Shown piece after piece: positions 33,247-41,802 of a DNA stretch of 64,000 nucleotides. The first letter of the stretch is position 1; every line of letters starts with the position of its first letter. The DNA is taken from positions 1,178,001 through 1,242,000 of the forward strand of contig NZ_NEVU01000003.1 in NCBI RefSeq assembly GCF_002261355.1, written 5' to 3'. The DNA is from Bordetella genomosp. 12. Lineage in GTDB: Bacteria; Pseudomonadota; Gammaproteobacteria; Burkholderiales; Burkholderiaceae_B. Below the pieces are notes generated by a model. That model did not search any database. It had not been told where the DNA came from and was given only the letters and a program-made list of their open reading frames with translations. A program made the translations under genes and the position numbers.

Positions 33247-34740
33247 ATGTCTTTGCCCCTCCCTGACACCACCGCCCCGCGCCCGCCCGCGGGTGACCTG
33301 TACCGTGCCGTGTGGCGTTGGCATTTCTACGCCGGCCTGCTGGTGCTGCCTTTCATGATCGTCCTGGCCATCACCGGCGCGCTCTATCTGTTTCACAACG
33401 AAATCGAAGACGCCTGGTATCGCGATCTGCGCGAGGTGCCCGCCGCAGTCGGCACCGCGCACACGCCGGCGCAAATCGCCCAGGCGGCGGTGGCCGCGCA
33501 GCCCGGCAGCACGCTGCTCAAGTATCTGCCGCCCACCGGGCCGGGCGCTTCGGCGCAGGCCGTGGTGCGCACGGCGGCCGGCGTGCGCCTGTCGGTCTAC
33601 GTCGATCCCTACACCCGGAAGATCCTGGGCAGCCTGCCAGAGCGCGACACCCTGATGTGGACCATCAGGCGCCTGCACAGCCTGGATTACTTTGGCCCCG
33701 TGGCCAATGCGCTCATCGAAGTCGCCGCCGGCTGGTCCTTGCTGCTGGTGGCCAGCGGGCTCTATCTCTGGTGGCCGAGAGGCCGGCGCCAGGGGGTGGT
33801 CACCGTTCGCGGCGGCCCGGCGCAGCGGGTGTTCTGGCGCGATCTGCATGCGGTGACCGGCGTATTCACCGCTTTCTTCATTGCCTTTCTGGCGCTCACC
33901 GGCATGCCCTGGTCGCAGGTCTGGGGCGCGAAGATCAACCAATGGGCCAATGGCAGCAACTTCGGCTACCCCGCCGGGGTGCGGGTGCAGATCCCGATGT
34001 CGGAGCTCAAACTCGCCGACCAGGGCAAAACGACCTGGTCGCTGGAACAGGCCAGGTTGCCGCAGTCGGCGGCTGGCGGGCATGAAGGGCATGAAGGCCA
34101 TACTGGCCATGAAGGACACGCCGGCGGCGCCTCGCAGGCGCCGCAACCGGCCCGGGACGAACACGCGGGCCACGGCGGCGGACCCGCCGCGCCCGCAAGC
34201 CAGGCACACGCCCTGCCCGCCGCCCCGGCCATCGGCCTGGATCGTGCCGTGGCGGCATTCCAAACCTTGGGGCTGGCCCCCGGCTACGCCGTGAGTGTGC
34301 CCAATGGGCCGCGTGGTGTGTATACCGCGTCGGTCTATCCCAATGATCTGCAACAGCAGCGCGTCGTGCACCTGGATCAGTACACCGGCAAACCGCTCCT
34401 GGACATGGGCTACCAGGATTACGGGCCACTGGGCAAAACGCTGGAGTGGGGTATCAACGTCCACATGGGGCAGGAATTCGGCCGGGCCAATCAGATCGTC
34501 CTGAGCCTGGCCTGCCTGGGCATCGTACTGCTGGCCGTGTCCGGCGCGGTCATGTGGTGGAAGCGGCGCCCGGCCGGCAGCCTGGGCATTCCCCCCGGGC
34601 CGCGCGATGCACGCGCCCTGCGCGGCGTGCTGGCCATCATGGTGGCGGGCGGCCTGATCTTCCCGCTGGTCGGGCTGTCGCTGATTGTGATGTGGCTGTT
34701 CGATAGGCTGGCCTTGCGCCTGGCGGCCCGCGCGGGCTGA
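33247..34740 (+). CDS. PepSY-associated membrane protein with His-rich periplasmic insert
   Basis: 497 residues, four predicted membrane spans (near 28-48, 160-180, 200-222 and 415-440, plus a C-terminal pair) of the PepSY-TM family, including LPFMIVLAITGALYLFHNEIE and the WTIRRLHSLDYFG stretch. A loop at about residues 277-325 carries repeated His-Glu-Gly units (HEGHEGHTGHEGHA) and more His, a likely metal-binding tract not general to the family. It follows the TonB receptor by 12 bases and probably acts in reduction or transfer of the imported metal. Confidence 0.88.
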   Translation: MSLPLPDTTAPRPPAGDLYRAVWRWHFYAGLLVLPFMIVLAITGALYLFHNEIEDAWYRDLREVPAAVGTAHTPAQIAQAAVAAQPGSTLLKYLPPTGPGASAQAVVRTAAGVRLSVYVDPYTRKILGSLPERDTLMWTIRRLHSLDYFGPVANALIEVAAGWSLLLVASGLYLWWPRGRRQGVVTVRGGPAQRVFWRDLHAVTGVFTAFFIAFLALTGMPWSQVWGAKINQWANGSNFGYPAGVRVQIPMSELKLADQGKTTWSLEQARLPQSAAGGHEGHEGHTGHEGHAGGASQAPQPARDEHAGHGGGPAAPASQAHALPAAPAIGLDRAVAAFQTLGLAPGYAVSVPNGPRGVYTASVYPNDLQQQRVVHLDQYTGKPLLDMGYQDYGPLGKTLEWGINVHMGQEFGRANQIVLSLACLGIVLLAVSGAVMWWKRRPAGSLGIPPGPRDARALRGVLAIMVAGGLIFPLVGLSLIVMWLFDRLALRLAARAG

Positions 34741-34758
34741 GCGGACCGCCAGCGGGCG

Positions 34759-35607
34759 CTAGCGCGTAAAGCCCACGACGCGCTGGCGCTGGCTGCCCAG
34801 GCCCTGCACGCCCAGGGTCATGACATCGCCCTCGCGCAGAAACACCGGCGGCTTCATGCCCAGGCCCACGCCCGGCGGTGTGCCGGTGATCACCACATCG
34901 CCGGGAAGCAGCGTCATGAAGCGGCTGACATAACTCACGATGGTCTTGACGCTGAAAATCATGGTGCGGGTGTTGCCGCTTTGCATACGCTGGCCATTGA
35001 GATCCAGCCACAAGTCCAGCGCCTGCGGATCGGGCACCTCATCGGTCGTGACCAGCCACGGACCGATCGGGCCGAAAGTATCGCAGCCTTTGCCCTTGTC
35101 CCAGGTGCCGCCCCGGTCCATCTGGAACTCGCGCTCGCTGACATCATTGACCACGCAATAGCCCGCCACATAGTCAAGCGCCGCGTCCTCTTCGACATAG
35201 CGCGCGCGCTGGCCGATGACGATGCCCAGCTCCACCTCCCAATCGCTTTTCTGCGAGGCCTGCGGCAACATGACAGGATCGTCCGGCCCCTGGATGCACG
35301 AGGTGGCCTTCATGAAAATAATGGGCTCTTTGGGGATGGGCGCGCCCACCTCGGCCGCATGGTCGAAGTAGTTCAGGCCGATCGCGATGAACTTGCCGAC
35401 CTGGGCTACCGGGCACCCCATGCGCGGCTCGCCCTCGACCGCGGGCAAGCGGGCCGGATCATGTCCGGCCAACGCCGCCAGCGCCTGCGGGCTCAGTTGC
35501 TGCGCGCCGATATCGGGCACCACCCCCGACAGATCCCGCAATACGCCCTGCGCATCGATCAGGCCGGGCTTTTCCTGGCCCGCCGGGCCGAATCTCACCA
35601 GTTTCAT
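34759..35607 (-). CDS. Fumarylacetoacetate hydrolase (FAH) family enzyme
   Basis: 282-residue FAH-fold enzyme. The metal site is visible: GLNYFDHA, FMKATSCIQGPDDPV, the DWEVELGIVIG Glu pair, VVNDVSEREFQ, KGCDTFGPIGPWLVT and TGTPPGVG. These enzymes cleave or isomerise beta-diketo and hydroxymuconate-type acids; exact substrate unknown. The start is MKLVRFGPAG at 35607. It is third in the minus-strand set GntR, Bug receptor, FAH that diverges from the CoA-transferase operon. Confidence 0.9.
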   Translation of the reverse strand: MKLVRFGPAGQEKPGLIDAQGVLRDLSGVVPDIGAQQLSPQALAALAGHDPARLPAVEGEPRMGCPVAQVGKFIAIGLNYFDHAAEVGAPIPKEPIIFMKATSCIQGPDDPVMLPQASQKSDWEVELGIVIGQRARYVEEDAALDYVAGYCVVNDVSEREFQMDRGGTWDKGKGCDTFGPIGPWLVTTDEVPDPQALDLWLDLNGQRMQSGNTRTMIFSVKTIVSYVSRFMTLLPGDVVITGTPPGVGLGMKPPVFLREGDVMTLGVQGLGSQRQRVVGFTR

Positions 35608-35682
35608 ACTTGCTTCCTCATTGCTGCTTGGATGATAAAAGGCGCGGGACATGCCGCGCCGTGACTTGCCGGCCTGGCGCCC

Positions 35683-36645
35683 TTATTCCAGCTGGACGTT
35701 GGCGTTCTTGATGGTATCTCCCCAACGGACGATTTCGGCCGAGATGTATTGGTTGGTCTGCTCGGGCGTGCTGAGCATGACCTCGGCGCCCAGCGCGCCC
35801 AGTTGCTGTTGTATGGCCGGCTTCTGCAACGCGACCTGCATGGCCTGGTTGAGCTTGGCGACCATAGGCGCGGGTGTGCCCTTGGGCACCAGCAGCGCGG
35901 CCCAGGTCTGAGCGTCAAAGCCCGGCACGCCGGCACGGTCCATGGTGGGGATGTCCGGCAACGCCTTGGACCCGTTTCGGCTGCCCACGGCAAACACCTT
36001 GAGCGCGCCCTTTTGCACGTGCGGCATGATGGCCGGCCCCGACTCGAACATCATCGCCACGTCGCCGCTCATCAGCCCGGTCAGCGCCGCCGCGGCGCCG
36101 CGATAGGGCACATGCGTGATGTTCAAGCCGGCCTGATGCTTGAACATTTCCATCGTCAGGTGGTTGGTCAGCCCCGTGCCGCCCGAGCCGTAATTGAGCT
36201 GGCCGGGATGTTTTTTGACGTAGTCGATCAGTTCCTTGAGATTGTTGGCGGGAAAATCCGCCCGTGTGACCAGGAACTGCGGCACCACGACCACCATGGA
36301 CACGGCGGTGAAATCTTTCTGCGTGTCATAGGGCAACTTCTTGTATAGCCCGGGGTTGATCGCCAGCGGGCCGCTGGAGGCCATCAATAGCGTATAGCCA
36401 TCGGCCTCGGAGCGTTTGGCGCCCTCCATACCGATGATGCCGCCGGCTCCGCCGCGGTTGTCCACGAAAAACGCCTGCCCCATGGATTCCGTCAATTGCT
36501 GGCCGATGGTGCGCGCCAACACGTCCGTCGTCTGTCCGGCCGGGAAAGGCACGATGATCTTCACGCCCCGGTCCGGGTAATCGGCCTGGGCGGGCGCGCT
36601 CAGGACCGCGCCCATGCATAACAGTGCTGCGAGTGCTCGTTTCAT
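35683..36645 (-). CDS. Bug/TctC-family periplasmic solute-binding protein, copy 1
   Basis: 320 residues with a signal peptide (LAALLCMGAVLSAPAQA). Family landmarks are VKIIVPFPAGQTTDVLAR, VDNRGGAGGIIG, YTLLMASSGPLAINP, YGSGGTGLTNHL and HVPYRGAAAALTGLMSGDV. Bug proteins bind small carboxylates in the periplasm; many in Bordetella have no dedicated membrane pair, and none is present here. Start at 36645 (MKRALAALL), preceded by GGAGACAATCC. It is closely similar along its full length to the receptor at 44667-45629. Confidence 0.95.
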   Translation of the reverse strand: MKRALAALLCMGAVLSAPAQADYPDRGVKIIVPFPAGQTTDVLARTIGQQLTESMGQAFFVDNRGGAGGIIGMEGAKRSEADGYTLLMASSGPLAINPGLYKKLPYDTQKDFTAVSMVVVVPQFLVTRADFPANNLKELIDYVKKHPGQLNYGSGGTGLTNHLTMEMFKHQAGLNITHVPYRGAAAALTGLMSGDVAMMFESGPAIMPHVQKGALKVFAVGSRNGSKALPDIPTMDRAGVPGFDAQTWAALLVPKGTPAPMVAKLNQAMQVALQKPAIQQQLGALGAEVMLSTPEQTNQYISAEIVRWGDTIKNANVQLE

Positions 36646-36705
36646 GGATTGTCTCCTCCATCGTTTTTTCCGAGCACGCCACAAATCAGCCGAGAGGGAT
36701 GCTGC

Positions 36706-37500
36706 TCATGGCTCCTCTCCACGTTCCCATTCGGTCTGTAACTTGAAGCGGTCGGCTACATAGAAGTTTTCAGAAACCGTCAACAACCGGTCTTGCGGGT
36801 CGAAATAAGCGCGCAGCATCCGCAAGGCGGGGCTGCCGCTGTCCAGGCCGAGCTGAAACAGGGCGTTCTCGGGCATCAGCGTGGCCTCGATCTGCTGGCG
36901 GATCCGGTGGATGTCCTGACCATAGTCATCCTGCAGCAGCTTGTAGATGCTGGGATGATTGCCGTGCAGCTTTTCTTTGATCTTCTCGAATTCGGGGCGC
37001 AGATAGACGCGCGTATAGGAAATCACGCGGCCGTTCTCGATCAGGCAGCGGTTGGTGTGCAGCACCAGCCATTTGGAGCCCGGCTCGCAGCGCAGCGATT
37101 CGGCCATGGCGTCATCGGCCACGGCAACCGTCTCGCCAAACACCTCCAGGCGGGTCTGGTCCGTATAGGCCAGGATGTCTTTCATGGTGCCCAGGCCGGC
37201 CACATAGCTGGGCTGAGTCACGCCGGGCTGGGCCGACATCACCACCGTGCCGATGCTGGGATAGCGCACGATCATGCCGGTGTCCACCAACCGCCGGGTG
37301 GCCTCGCGAACTGTATGGCGGCTCACGCCGAAGGTCGCGCTCAGTTGCGCCTCGGTCGGCAACAAGGAGCCCACGGGGTATTTCCCCGACACGATGCCGT
37401 CGAGCAGGCTTTGATGCAGCCACGCATAGCGCGGCTGGGTCTTGCTTCTGGGCGTGGCCCGCGTGGGCTTGCCCAGCGGCTTGCCGTCGTTCCTGGACAT
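36706..37500 (-). CDS. GntR-family regulator, HutC/UTRA subfamily
   Basis: 264 residues: N-terminal winged helix (about 25-90, LLPTEAQLSATFGVSRHTVREATRRLVDTGMI) and a C-terminal UTRA ligand domain (about 110-250). It is divergent from the CoA-transferase operon and upstream of the Bug and FAH genes. Two copies of the perfect palindrome AATGTACGTACATT lie just upstream, one over its own predicted -10, which points to self-repression and control of the divergent operon. Confidence 0.93.
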   Translation of the reverse strand: MSRNDGKPLGKPTRATPRSKTQPRYAWLHQSLLDGIVSGKYPVGSLLPTEAQLSATFGVSRHTVREATRRLVDTGMIVRYPSIGTVVMSAQPGVTQPSYVAGLGTMKDILAYTDQTRLEVFGETVAVADDAMAESLRCEPGSKWLVLHTNRCLIENGRVISYTRVYLRPEFEKIKEKLHGNHPSIYKLLQDDYGQDIHRIRQQIEATLMPENALFQLGLDSGSPALRMLRAYFDPQDRLLTVSENFYVADRFKLQTEWERGEEP

Positions 37501-37532
37501 GTGTCCACCTTCGTTCCAAAAAATTTAGAAAG

Positions 37533-37546
37533 CAATGTACGTACAT
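37533..37546. promoter_or_regulatory. Predicted GntR operator 1, AATGTACGTACATT
   Basis: Perfect 14-bp palindrome in the divergent control region, 33 bases before the GntR start. It covers AATGTA, which read on the minus strand is TACATT, the predicted -10 of the regulator gene. Its centre is exactly 35 bases from the second copy. Confidence 0.8.
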
Positions 37547-37561
37547 TAAAACTCAATGTAA
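37533..37561 (-). promoter_or_regulatory. Predicted promoter of the GntR-Bug-FAH genes
   Basis: On the minus strand TTTACA (37561-37556) and TACATT (37538-37533) are 17 bases apart, five and four of six matches to the housekeeping consensus. The -10 is inside operator 1, so a bound repressor would exclude polymerase. Confidence 0.5.
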
Positions 37562-37567
37562 AGTGAT

Positions 37568-37581
37568 GAATGTACGTACAT
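37568..37581. promoter_or_regulatory. Predicted GntR operator 2, AATGTACGTACATT
   Basis: Second perfect copy of the 14-bp palindrome, 52 bases before the CoA-transferase start and 35 bases centre-to-centre from operator 1. The same spacing recurs at 45669-45715. Confidence 0.8.
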
Positions 37582-37633
37582 TGAATAAAGCGTTTTAGCG
37601 CCCGCCAGAGTGCGCATAGGACGGAGACATTTC

Positions 37634-38821
37634 ATGCAACCTACGAGCGACACCTCCCCGGACTCGCCCGCCCGCCCCTTTGAAGGCATGGTGGTGGTCG
37701 AGCTGGGGCACAGCGTGGCCGCGCCCTTCGCCGGGCAGATTTTCGGTGAACTGGGCGCGCAGGTCATCAAGATCGAAAAAGCCGACGGCGACTCCGCCCG
37801 CGCCTGGGGGCCGCCCTTCCAGGAGGGCGCGGCCACGTTGTTTCAAGCGCTCAACCGCAACAAGCAATCCGTGGTCTGCGATCTGCGCGACCCCGCGCAG
37901 ACCGAAACCCTGCGGCAGTTCATCACCGAACGGGCCGACGTCGTGCTTCAGAACCTGCGCCCCGGCCAGGTGGATGCGCTGGGGCTGGGCGGCGCCGCGC
38001 TGCTGGCGCGCAAGCCCGCGCTGGTGTATTGCAACATGGGCGCCTTTGGCGGCGCGGGCCCGCTGAGCCAGCATCCGGGCTACGACCCGCTGATGCAGGC
38101 GTTCGGCGGCATCATGAGCACCACGGGCGAGGCCGGCCGGCCCTCGGTGCGCGTGGGCGCTTCCATCGTCGACATGGGCACCGGCATGTGGGCGGTGATC
38201 GGTGTACTGGCCGCGCTGCTGCAGCGCCAGACCAGCGGCCTGGGCCGCATCGTGGACGTGTCCTTGTTCGAGACCGCGACCACCTGGGTGTCGCTGATCG
38301 CCGCGCAAGTGCTGGCCTCGGGCGAGGCGCCGGCGCGCTACGGCTCGGGCACGGCCAGCATCGTGCCCTACAAAGGCTACGCCACCGCGGACGGCGAAAT
38401 CGTCGTGGCCGCCGGCAACAACGGCCTGTTCCGCAGCCTGGCCCTGGCCGTGGGTCATCCCGAATGGCTGGCGGATCCCCGCTACGCCGACAACCCCCGC
38501 CGCGTGGCGAATCAGGTAGGCTTGTACGCGGCGCTGGACGCCATCTTCGCTCGGCACCCCACGGACTACTGGCTCGAACGCCTGGAAGCCGCCGGTCTGC
38601 CCTGCTCACCCGTCAACGACATGAACCAGATGCTCACGCACCCGCAAACCCAGGCCCTGGGCCTGGTGCAGCGCGTGCCGGGCACTGGCATGGACTTCAT
38701 CGGCCTGCCGCTGAGTTTCGATGGCCAGCGGCCACGGCCCCATTCCCGCCCGCCCACGCTGGGCGAACACACCGAGGCGCTGCTGGGGCCGTCCCCCGCC
38801 GCCCAGGAGACCGGTCTATGA
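37634..38821 (+). CDS. CaiB/BaiF family (class III) CoA transferase
   Basis: 395 residues. Typical stretches are GMVVVELGHSVAAPFAGQIFGELGAQVIKIEK, NRNKQSVVCDLRDP, NLRPGQVDALGLG and GASIVDMGTGMWA, whose Asp (about 183) is the expected catalytic carboxylate; DVSLFETA and PVNDM also match. It would move CoA from a donor such as succinyl-CoA or acetyl-CoA to a carboxylic acid. The start at 37634 follows GGACGGAGAC. First gene of a six-gene plus-strand operon. Confidence 0.93.
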   Translation: MQPTSDTSPDSPARPFEGMVVVELGHSVAAPFAGQIFGELGAQVIKIEKADGDSARAWGPPFQEGAATLFQALNRNKQSVVCDLRDPAQTETLRQFITERADVVLQNLRPGQVDALGLGGAALLARKPALVYCNMGAFGGAGPLSQHPGYDPLMQAFGGIMSTTGEAGRPSVRVGASIVDMGTGMWAVIGVLAALLQRQTSGLGRIVDVSLFETATTWVSLIAAQVLASGEAPARYGSGTASIVPYKGYATADGEIVVAAGNNGLFRSLALAVGHPEWLADPRYADNPRRVANQVGLYAALDAIFARHPTDYWLERLEAAGLPCSPVNDMNQMLTHPQTQALGLVQRVPGTGMDFIGLPLSFDGQRPRPHSRPPTLGEHTEALLGPSPAAQETGL

Positions 38822-39630
38822 CAGCGCAGTCCCCCGCACTTCCCGCCTACGACACCGTCAGCACCCGCCTGCACGGCGAACACACACTGGTGGTAACGCT
38901 CAACCGCGCGCCTAACGGCAATGCCATCAATACCCAAATGGGCCGGGATCTGCTCGATCTCTGGAACCGGCTGACCGAGGACGCCGGCGCGGTGCGCTGC
39001 GTCGTGCTCACCGGCGCGGGCGAACGCATTTTCTGCGCCGGCGGCGACCTCAAGGAGCGCAATGGCATGAGCCGCGAAGCCTGGCAGCGGCAGCATGAGT
39101 TGTTCGAGCGCATGTACTGGACCCTGGTTGACCTGCCGCTGCCGGTCATCGCCGCCGTCAACGGCCACGCCTATGCCGGCGGACTGGAGATGGCGCTTTC
39201 CTGCGACTTTGTCTATGCCAGCACGCAGGCCCGCTTCGCCCTGACCGAAGTCACTCTGGGCATCATGCCCGGCGCGGGCGGCACGCAGAACCTGCCGCGC
39301 GCCGTCGGCGACCGTCGCGCCAAGGAAATCCTCATGACCGGCCGCCCCTTCGACGCCGCGCAAGCCGAGCGCTGGGGGCTGGCCAATGCGCTTTACGAGC
39401 CGGCCGAGGTGCTGCCTGCTGCCCTGGCCACGGCAGACATCATCGCCGGCAATGCGCCCCTATCGGTGCGCCAGATCAAGAAATCCGTGCGTTATGGCGG
39501 GCAGATGGAGCTGCGCACCGCATTCCGGTTTGAGATCGAAGCCTACAACCATTTGATCGATACGGAGGACCGGCGCGAAGGCGTGCTGGCTTTCAATGAA
39601 AAACGCAAGCCGGTCTTCAAGGGCCGGTGA
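38818..39630 (+). CDS. Enoyl-CoA hydratase/isomerase family protein
   Basis: 270-residue crotonase-fold enzyme. The oxyanion-hole segment RIFCAGGDLKE, the GLEMALSCD Glu and the LTEVTLGIMPGAGGTQNLPR Glu, equivalent to the two catalytic glutamates of rat enoyl-CoA hydratase, are all present, so hydratase activity is plausible. It overlaps the CoA-transferase stop (ATGA). In this operon it may hydrate the product of the acyl-CoA dehydrogenase. Confidence 0.93.
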   Translation: MTAQSPALPAYDTVSTRLHGEHTLVVTLNRAPNGNAINTQMGRDLLDLWNRLTEDAGAVRCVVLTGAGERIFCAGGDLKERNGMSREAWQRQHELFERMYWTLVDLPLPVIAAVNGHAYAGGLEMALSCDFVYASTQARFALTEVTLGIMPGAGGTQNLPRAVGDRRAKEILMTGRPFDAAQAERWGLANALYEPAEVLPAALATADIIAGNAPLSVRQIKKSVRYGGQMELRTAFRFEIEAYNHLIDTEDRREGVLAFNEKRKPVFKGR

Positions 39631-39640
39631 GGAGAACAGC

Positions 39641-40576
39641 ATGACAAGAGAGGTCACCCTGCGCGAAGTGGGCCTGCGCGACGGTCTGCAGAGCATCGCC
39701 ACCTTCGTTCCGACGGCAGACAAACTGGCCTGGATCCGCCAGGAAGCCGCTGCCGGCGTGGCGGAGATCGAAGTCACCTCGTATGTGCCGCCCAAGCTAT
39801 TGCCCCAGTTCGTCGATGCCGCCGAAGTCACGCTAGGCGCCTTGCAGATCCCCGACCTGATGGTGGCCGCGCTGGTGCCCAATACGCGCGGCGCGCAACG
39901 CGGCCTGGAGCTGGGTGTGCATAAGATCAATTTCGTGATGTCGGTCAGCGAGACCCACAACATGAAAAACGTGCGCCGCAGCCGCGAAGACTCGCTGGCC
40001 GATTTCCGCACCATGGCGCAGTTGGTGCGCGAGCAAGCCTCGCGCCCCATTCTGTGCGGCGGGCTGGCCACCGCGCTGGGCTGCTCTTACGAAGGCGACG
40101 TCCCGGTTGACGACGTCGTCCGTTACGCCGTGGCGCTGGTCGAGGCGGGCGCCGACGAGCTGATCGTGCCCGACACCGTCGGGTACGCCAATCCGGCGCT
40201 GGTGCGACGCGTGTTCAAGGCCGTGCTGGCCGAAGTCGGCGATCTGCCCGTCGCGGCGCATTTCCATGACACGCGCGGCACGGGCCTGGCCAATCTTCTG
40301 GCGGCGCTGGACTGTGGCGTGCGCGCCTTCGACGCCTCGCTGGGCGGATTGGGCGGCTGCCCGTTCGCGCCGGGCGCCACCGGCAACATCGTCATGGAAG
40401 ACGCCGCCTACATGCTGGAGTCCATGGGGGTCGACACCGGCATCGACCTCGATGCCCTGCTGGCCTTGCGGCCATTGCTGCAGGCTGCCCTGCCCGACGT
40501 GACGCTGTATGGCGGCCTGGCCCGCGCGGGCCTGCCGCGCGGCTTTGTTGCGGCGCGCGCAGCGCTGGCCGCCTGA
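39641..40576 (+). CDS. Hydroxymethylglutaryl-CoA lyase family protein
   Basis: 311-residue TIM-barrel lyase. LREVGLRDGLQ (about 6-16) carries the Arg-Asp of the HMG-CoA lyase active site, HFHDTRGTGLANLL holds metal-binding His residues, and GGLGGCPFAPGATGN is the signature loop with the catalytic Cys. It should split a 3-hydroxy-3-methylglutaryl-CoA-like ester into acetyl-CoA (or analogue) and a ketoacid. GAGGAG precedes the ATG at 39641. No methylcrotonyl-CoA carboxylase gene is nearby. Confidence 0.92.
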   Translation: MTREVTLREVGLRDGLQSIATFVPTADKLAWIRQEAAAGVAEIEVTSYVPPKLLPQFVDAAEVTLGALQIPDLMVAALVPNTRGAQRGLELGVHKINFVMSVSETHNMKNVRRSREDSLADFRTMAQLVREQASRPILCGGLATALGCSYEGDVPVDDVVRYAVALVEAGADELIVPDTVGYANPALVRRVFKAVLAEVGDLPVAAHFHDTRGTGLANLLAALDCGVRAFDASLGGLGGCPFAPGATGNIVMEDAAYMLESMGVDTGIDLDALLALRPLLQAALPDVTLYGGLARAGLPRGFVAARAALAA

Positions 40577-40593
40577 CCCGGATTCGAGACACC

Positions 40594-41778
40594 ATGGACA
40601 CTTACTCCACCCCGCTTTCCATGCCCGTAGGCGAAGACTTCCCGGACATCCGCGACAGTGTGCGCCGCATCTGCGAACAGTTTCCCGGCGAATACTGGCG
40701 CGCCCTGGAGCAGGATGAGCGCTACCCCGACGAATTCGTCGCGGCGCTCACGGCGTCCGGCTTTCTGGCCGCGCTGATACCGGAAGAATATGAAGGCAGC
40801 GGCATGCCGCTGCGCGCGGCCGCTGTCATCCTGGAGGAAATACATGCCGCCGGCTGCAACGCCGGCGCCTGCCATGCGCAGATGTACACCATGGGTACCG
40901 TGCTGCGCCACGGCAGCGCGGAACAAAAAGCCCGCTATCTGCCCGCCATCGCGCGCGGCGAACTGCGCCTGCAGGCCTTCGGCGTCACCGAACCCACCAG
41001 CGGCACGGACACCACGCGTTTAAAGACCCGCGCCGTGCGCGAAGGCGACAGCTACGTCATCAACGGCCAGAAAGTCTGGACCTCACGGGCGCTGCAATCC
41101 GATCTGATGCTGCTGCTGGCCCGCACCACGCCTTACGACGCCGTGCAGAAGAAAAGCGACGGCCTGTCGGTCTTCCTGGTGGACATCCGCGCCGCCCTGG
41201 GCCAGGGCATGGAAATCCGGCCCCTGAAGGCCATGGTCAATCACAACACGACGGAGGTCTTCTTCGACAACCTGCGCATTCCCGCCGACAGCCTGATCGG
41301 CCAGGAGGGCAAGGGCTTTCGCTACATCCTGGATGGAATGAACGCCGAGCGCATCCTGGTCGCGTCGGAGGCCATCGGCGATGCGCGCTGGTTCATCCGC
41401 ACCGCGGTGGCCTATGCCAGCGAGCGGCGCGTCTTTGACCGGCCCATCGGCCAGAACCAGGGCATCCAGTTTCCGATCGCGCGCGCACACGCCGAGACCC
41501 TCGCCGCCGACCTGATGCTGCGCAAGGCGGCCACGCTGTTTCAGGCCGGCCAGCCCTGCGGCGACGAGGCCAATATGGGCAAGATGCTGGCTTCCGAAGC
41601 CTCGTGGCACGCCGCCGAAGCCTGCCTGCAGACACATGGCGGCTTTGGCTTTGCGCGGGAGTACGACGTCGAGCGCAAATGGCGCGAAACCCGGCTGCTG
41701 CAGATTGCGCCCATCTCGACCAACCTCATCCTCTCTTACATCGGCCAGCACATGCTGGGCATGCCGCGCTCGTTCTGA
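40594..41778 (+). CDS. Acyl-CoA dehydrogenase
   Basis: 394-residue FAD enzyme. FGVTEPTSGTDTT is the FAD/substrate loop, RVFDRPIGQNQGIQFPIA the central helix region and THGGFGFAREYDVERKWRETR the C-terminal motif with Glu as catalytic base. It starts 17 bases after the lyase gene. In an ordered pathway it would make a 2-enoyl-CoA from the CoA-activated substrate, ahead of the hydratase and lyase. Confidence 0.94.
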   Translation: MDTYSTPLSMPVGEDFPDIRDSVRRICEQFPGEYWRALEQDERYPDEFVAALTASGFLAALIPEEYEGSGMPLRAAAVILEEIHAAGCNAGACHAQMYTMGTVLRHGSAEQKARYLPAIARGELRLQAFGVTEPTSGTDTTRLKTRAVREGDSYVINGQKVWTSRALQSDLMLLLARTTPYDAVQKKSDGLSVFLVDIRAALGQGMEIRPLKAMVNHNTTEVFFDNLRIPADSLIGQEGKGFRYILDGMNAERILVASEAIGDARWFIRTAVAYASERRVFDRPIGQNQGIQFPIARAHAETLAADLMLRKAATLFQAGQPCGDEANMGKMLASEASWHAAEACLQTHGGFGFAREYDVERKWRETRLLQIAPISTNLILSYIGQHMLGMPRSF

Positions 41779-41802
41779 GCCGCCCCCGCCACGGAGACCA
41801 TC

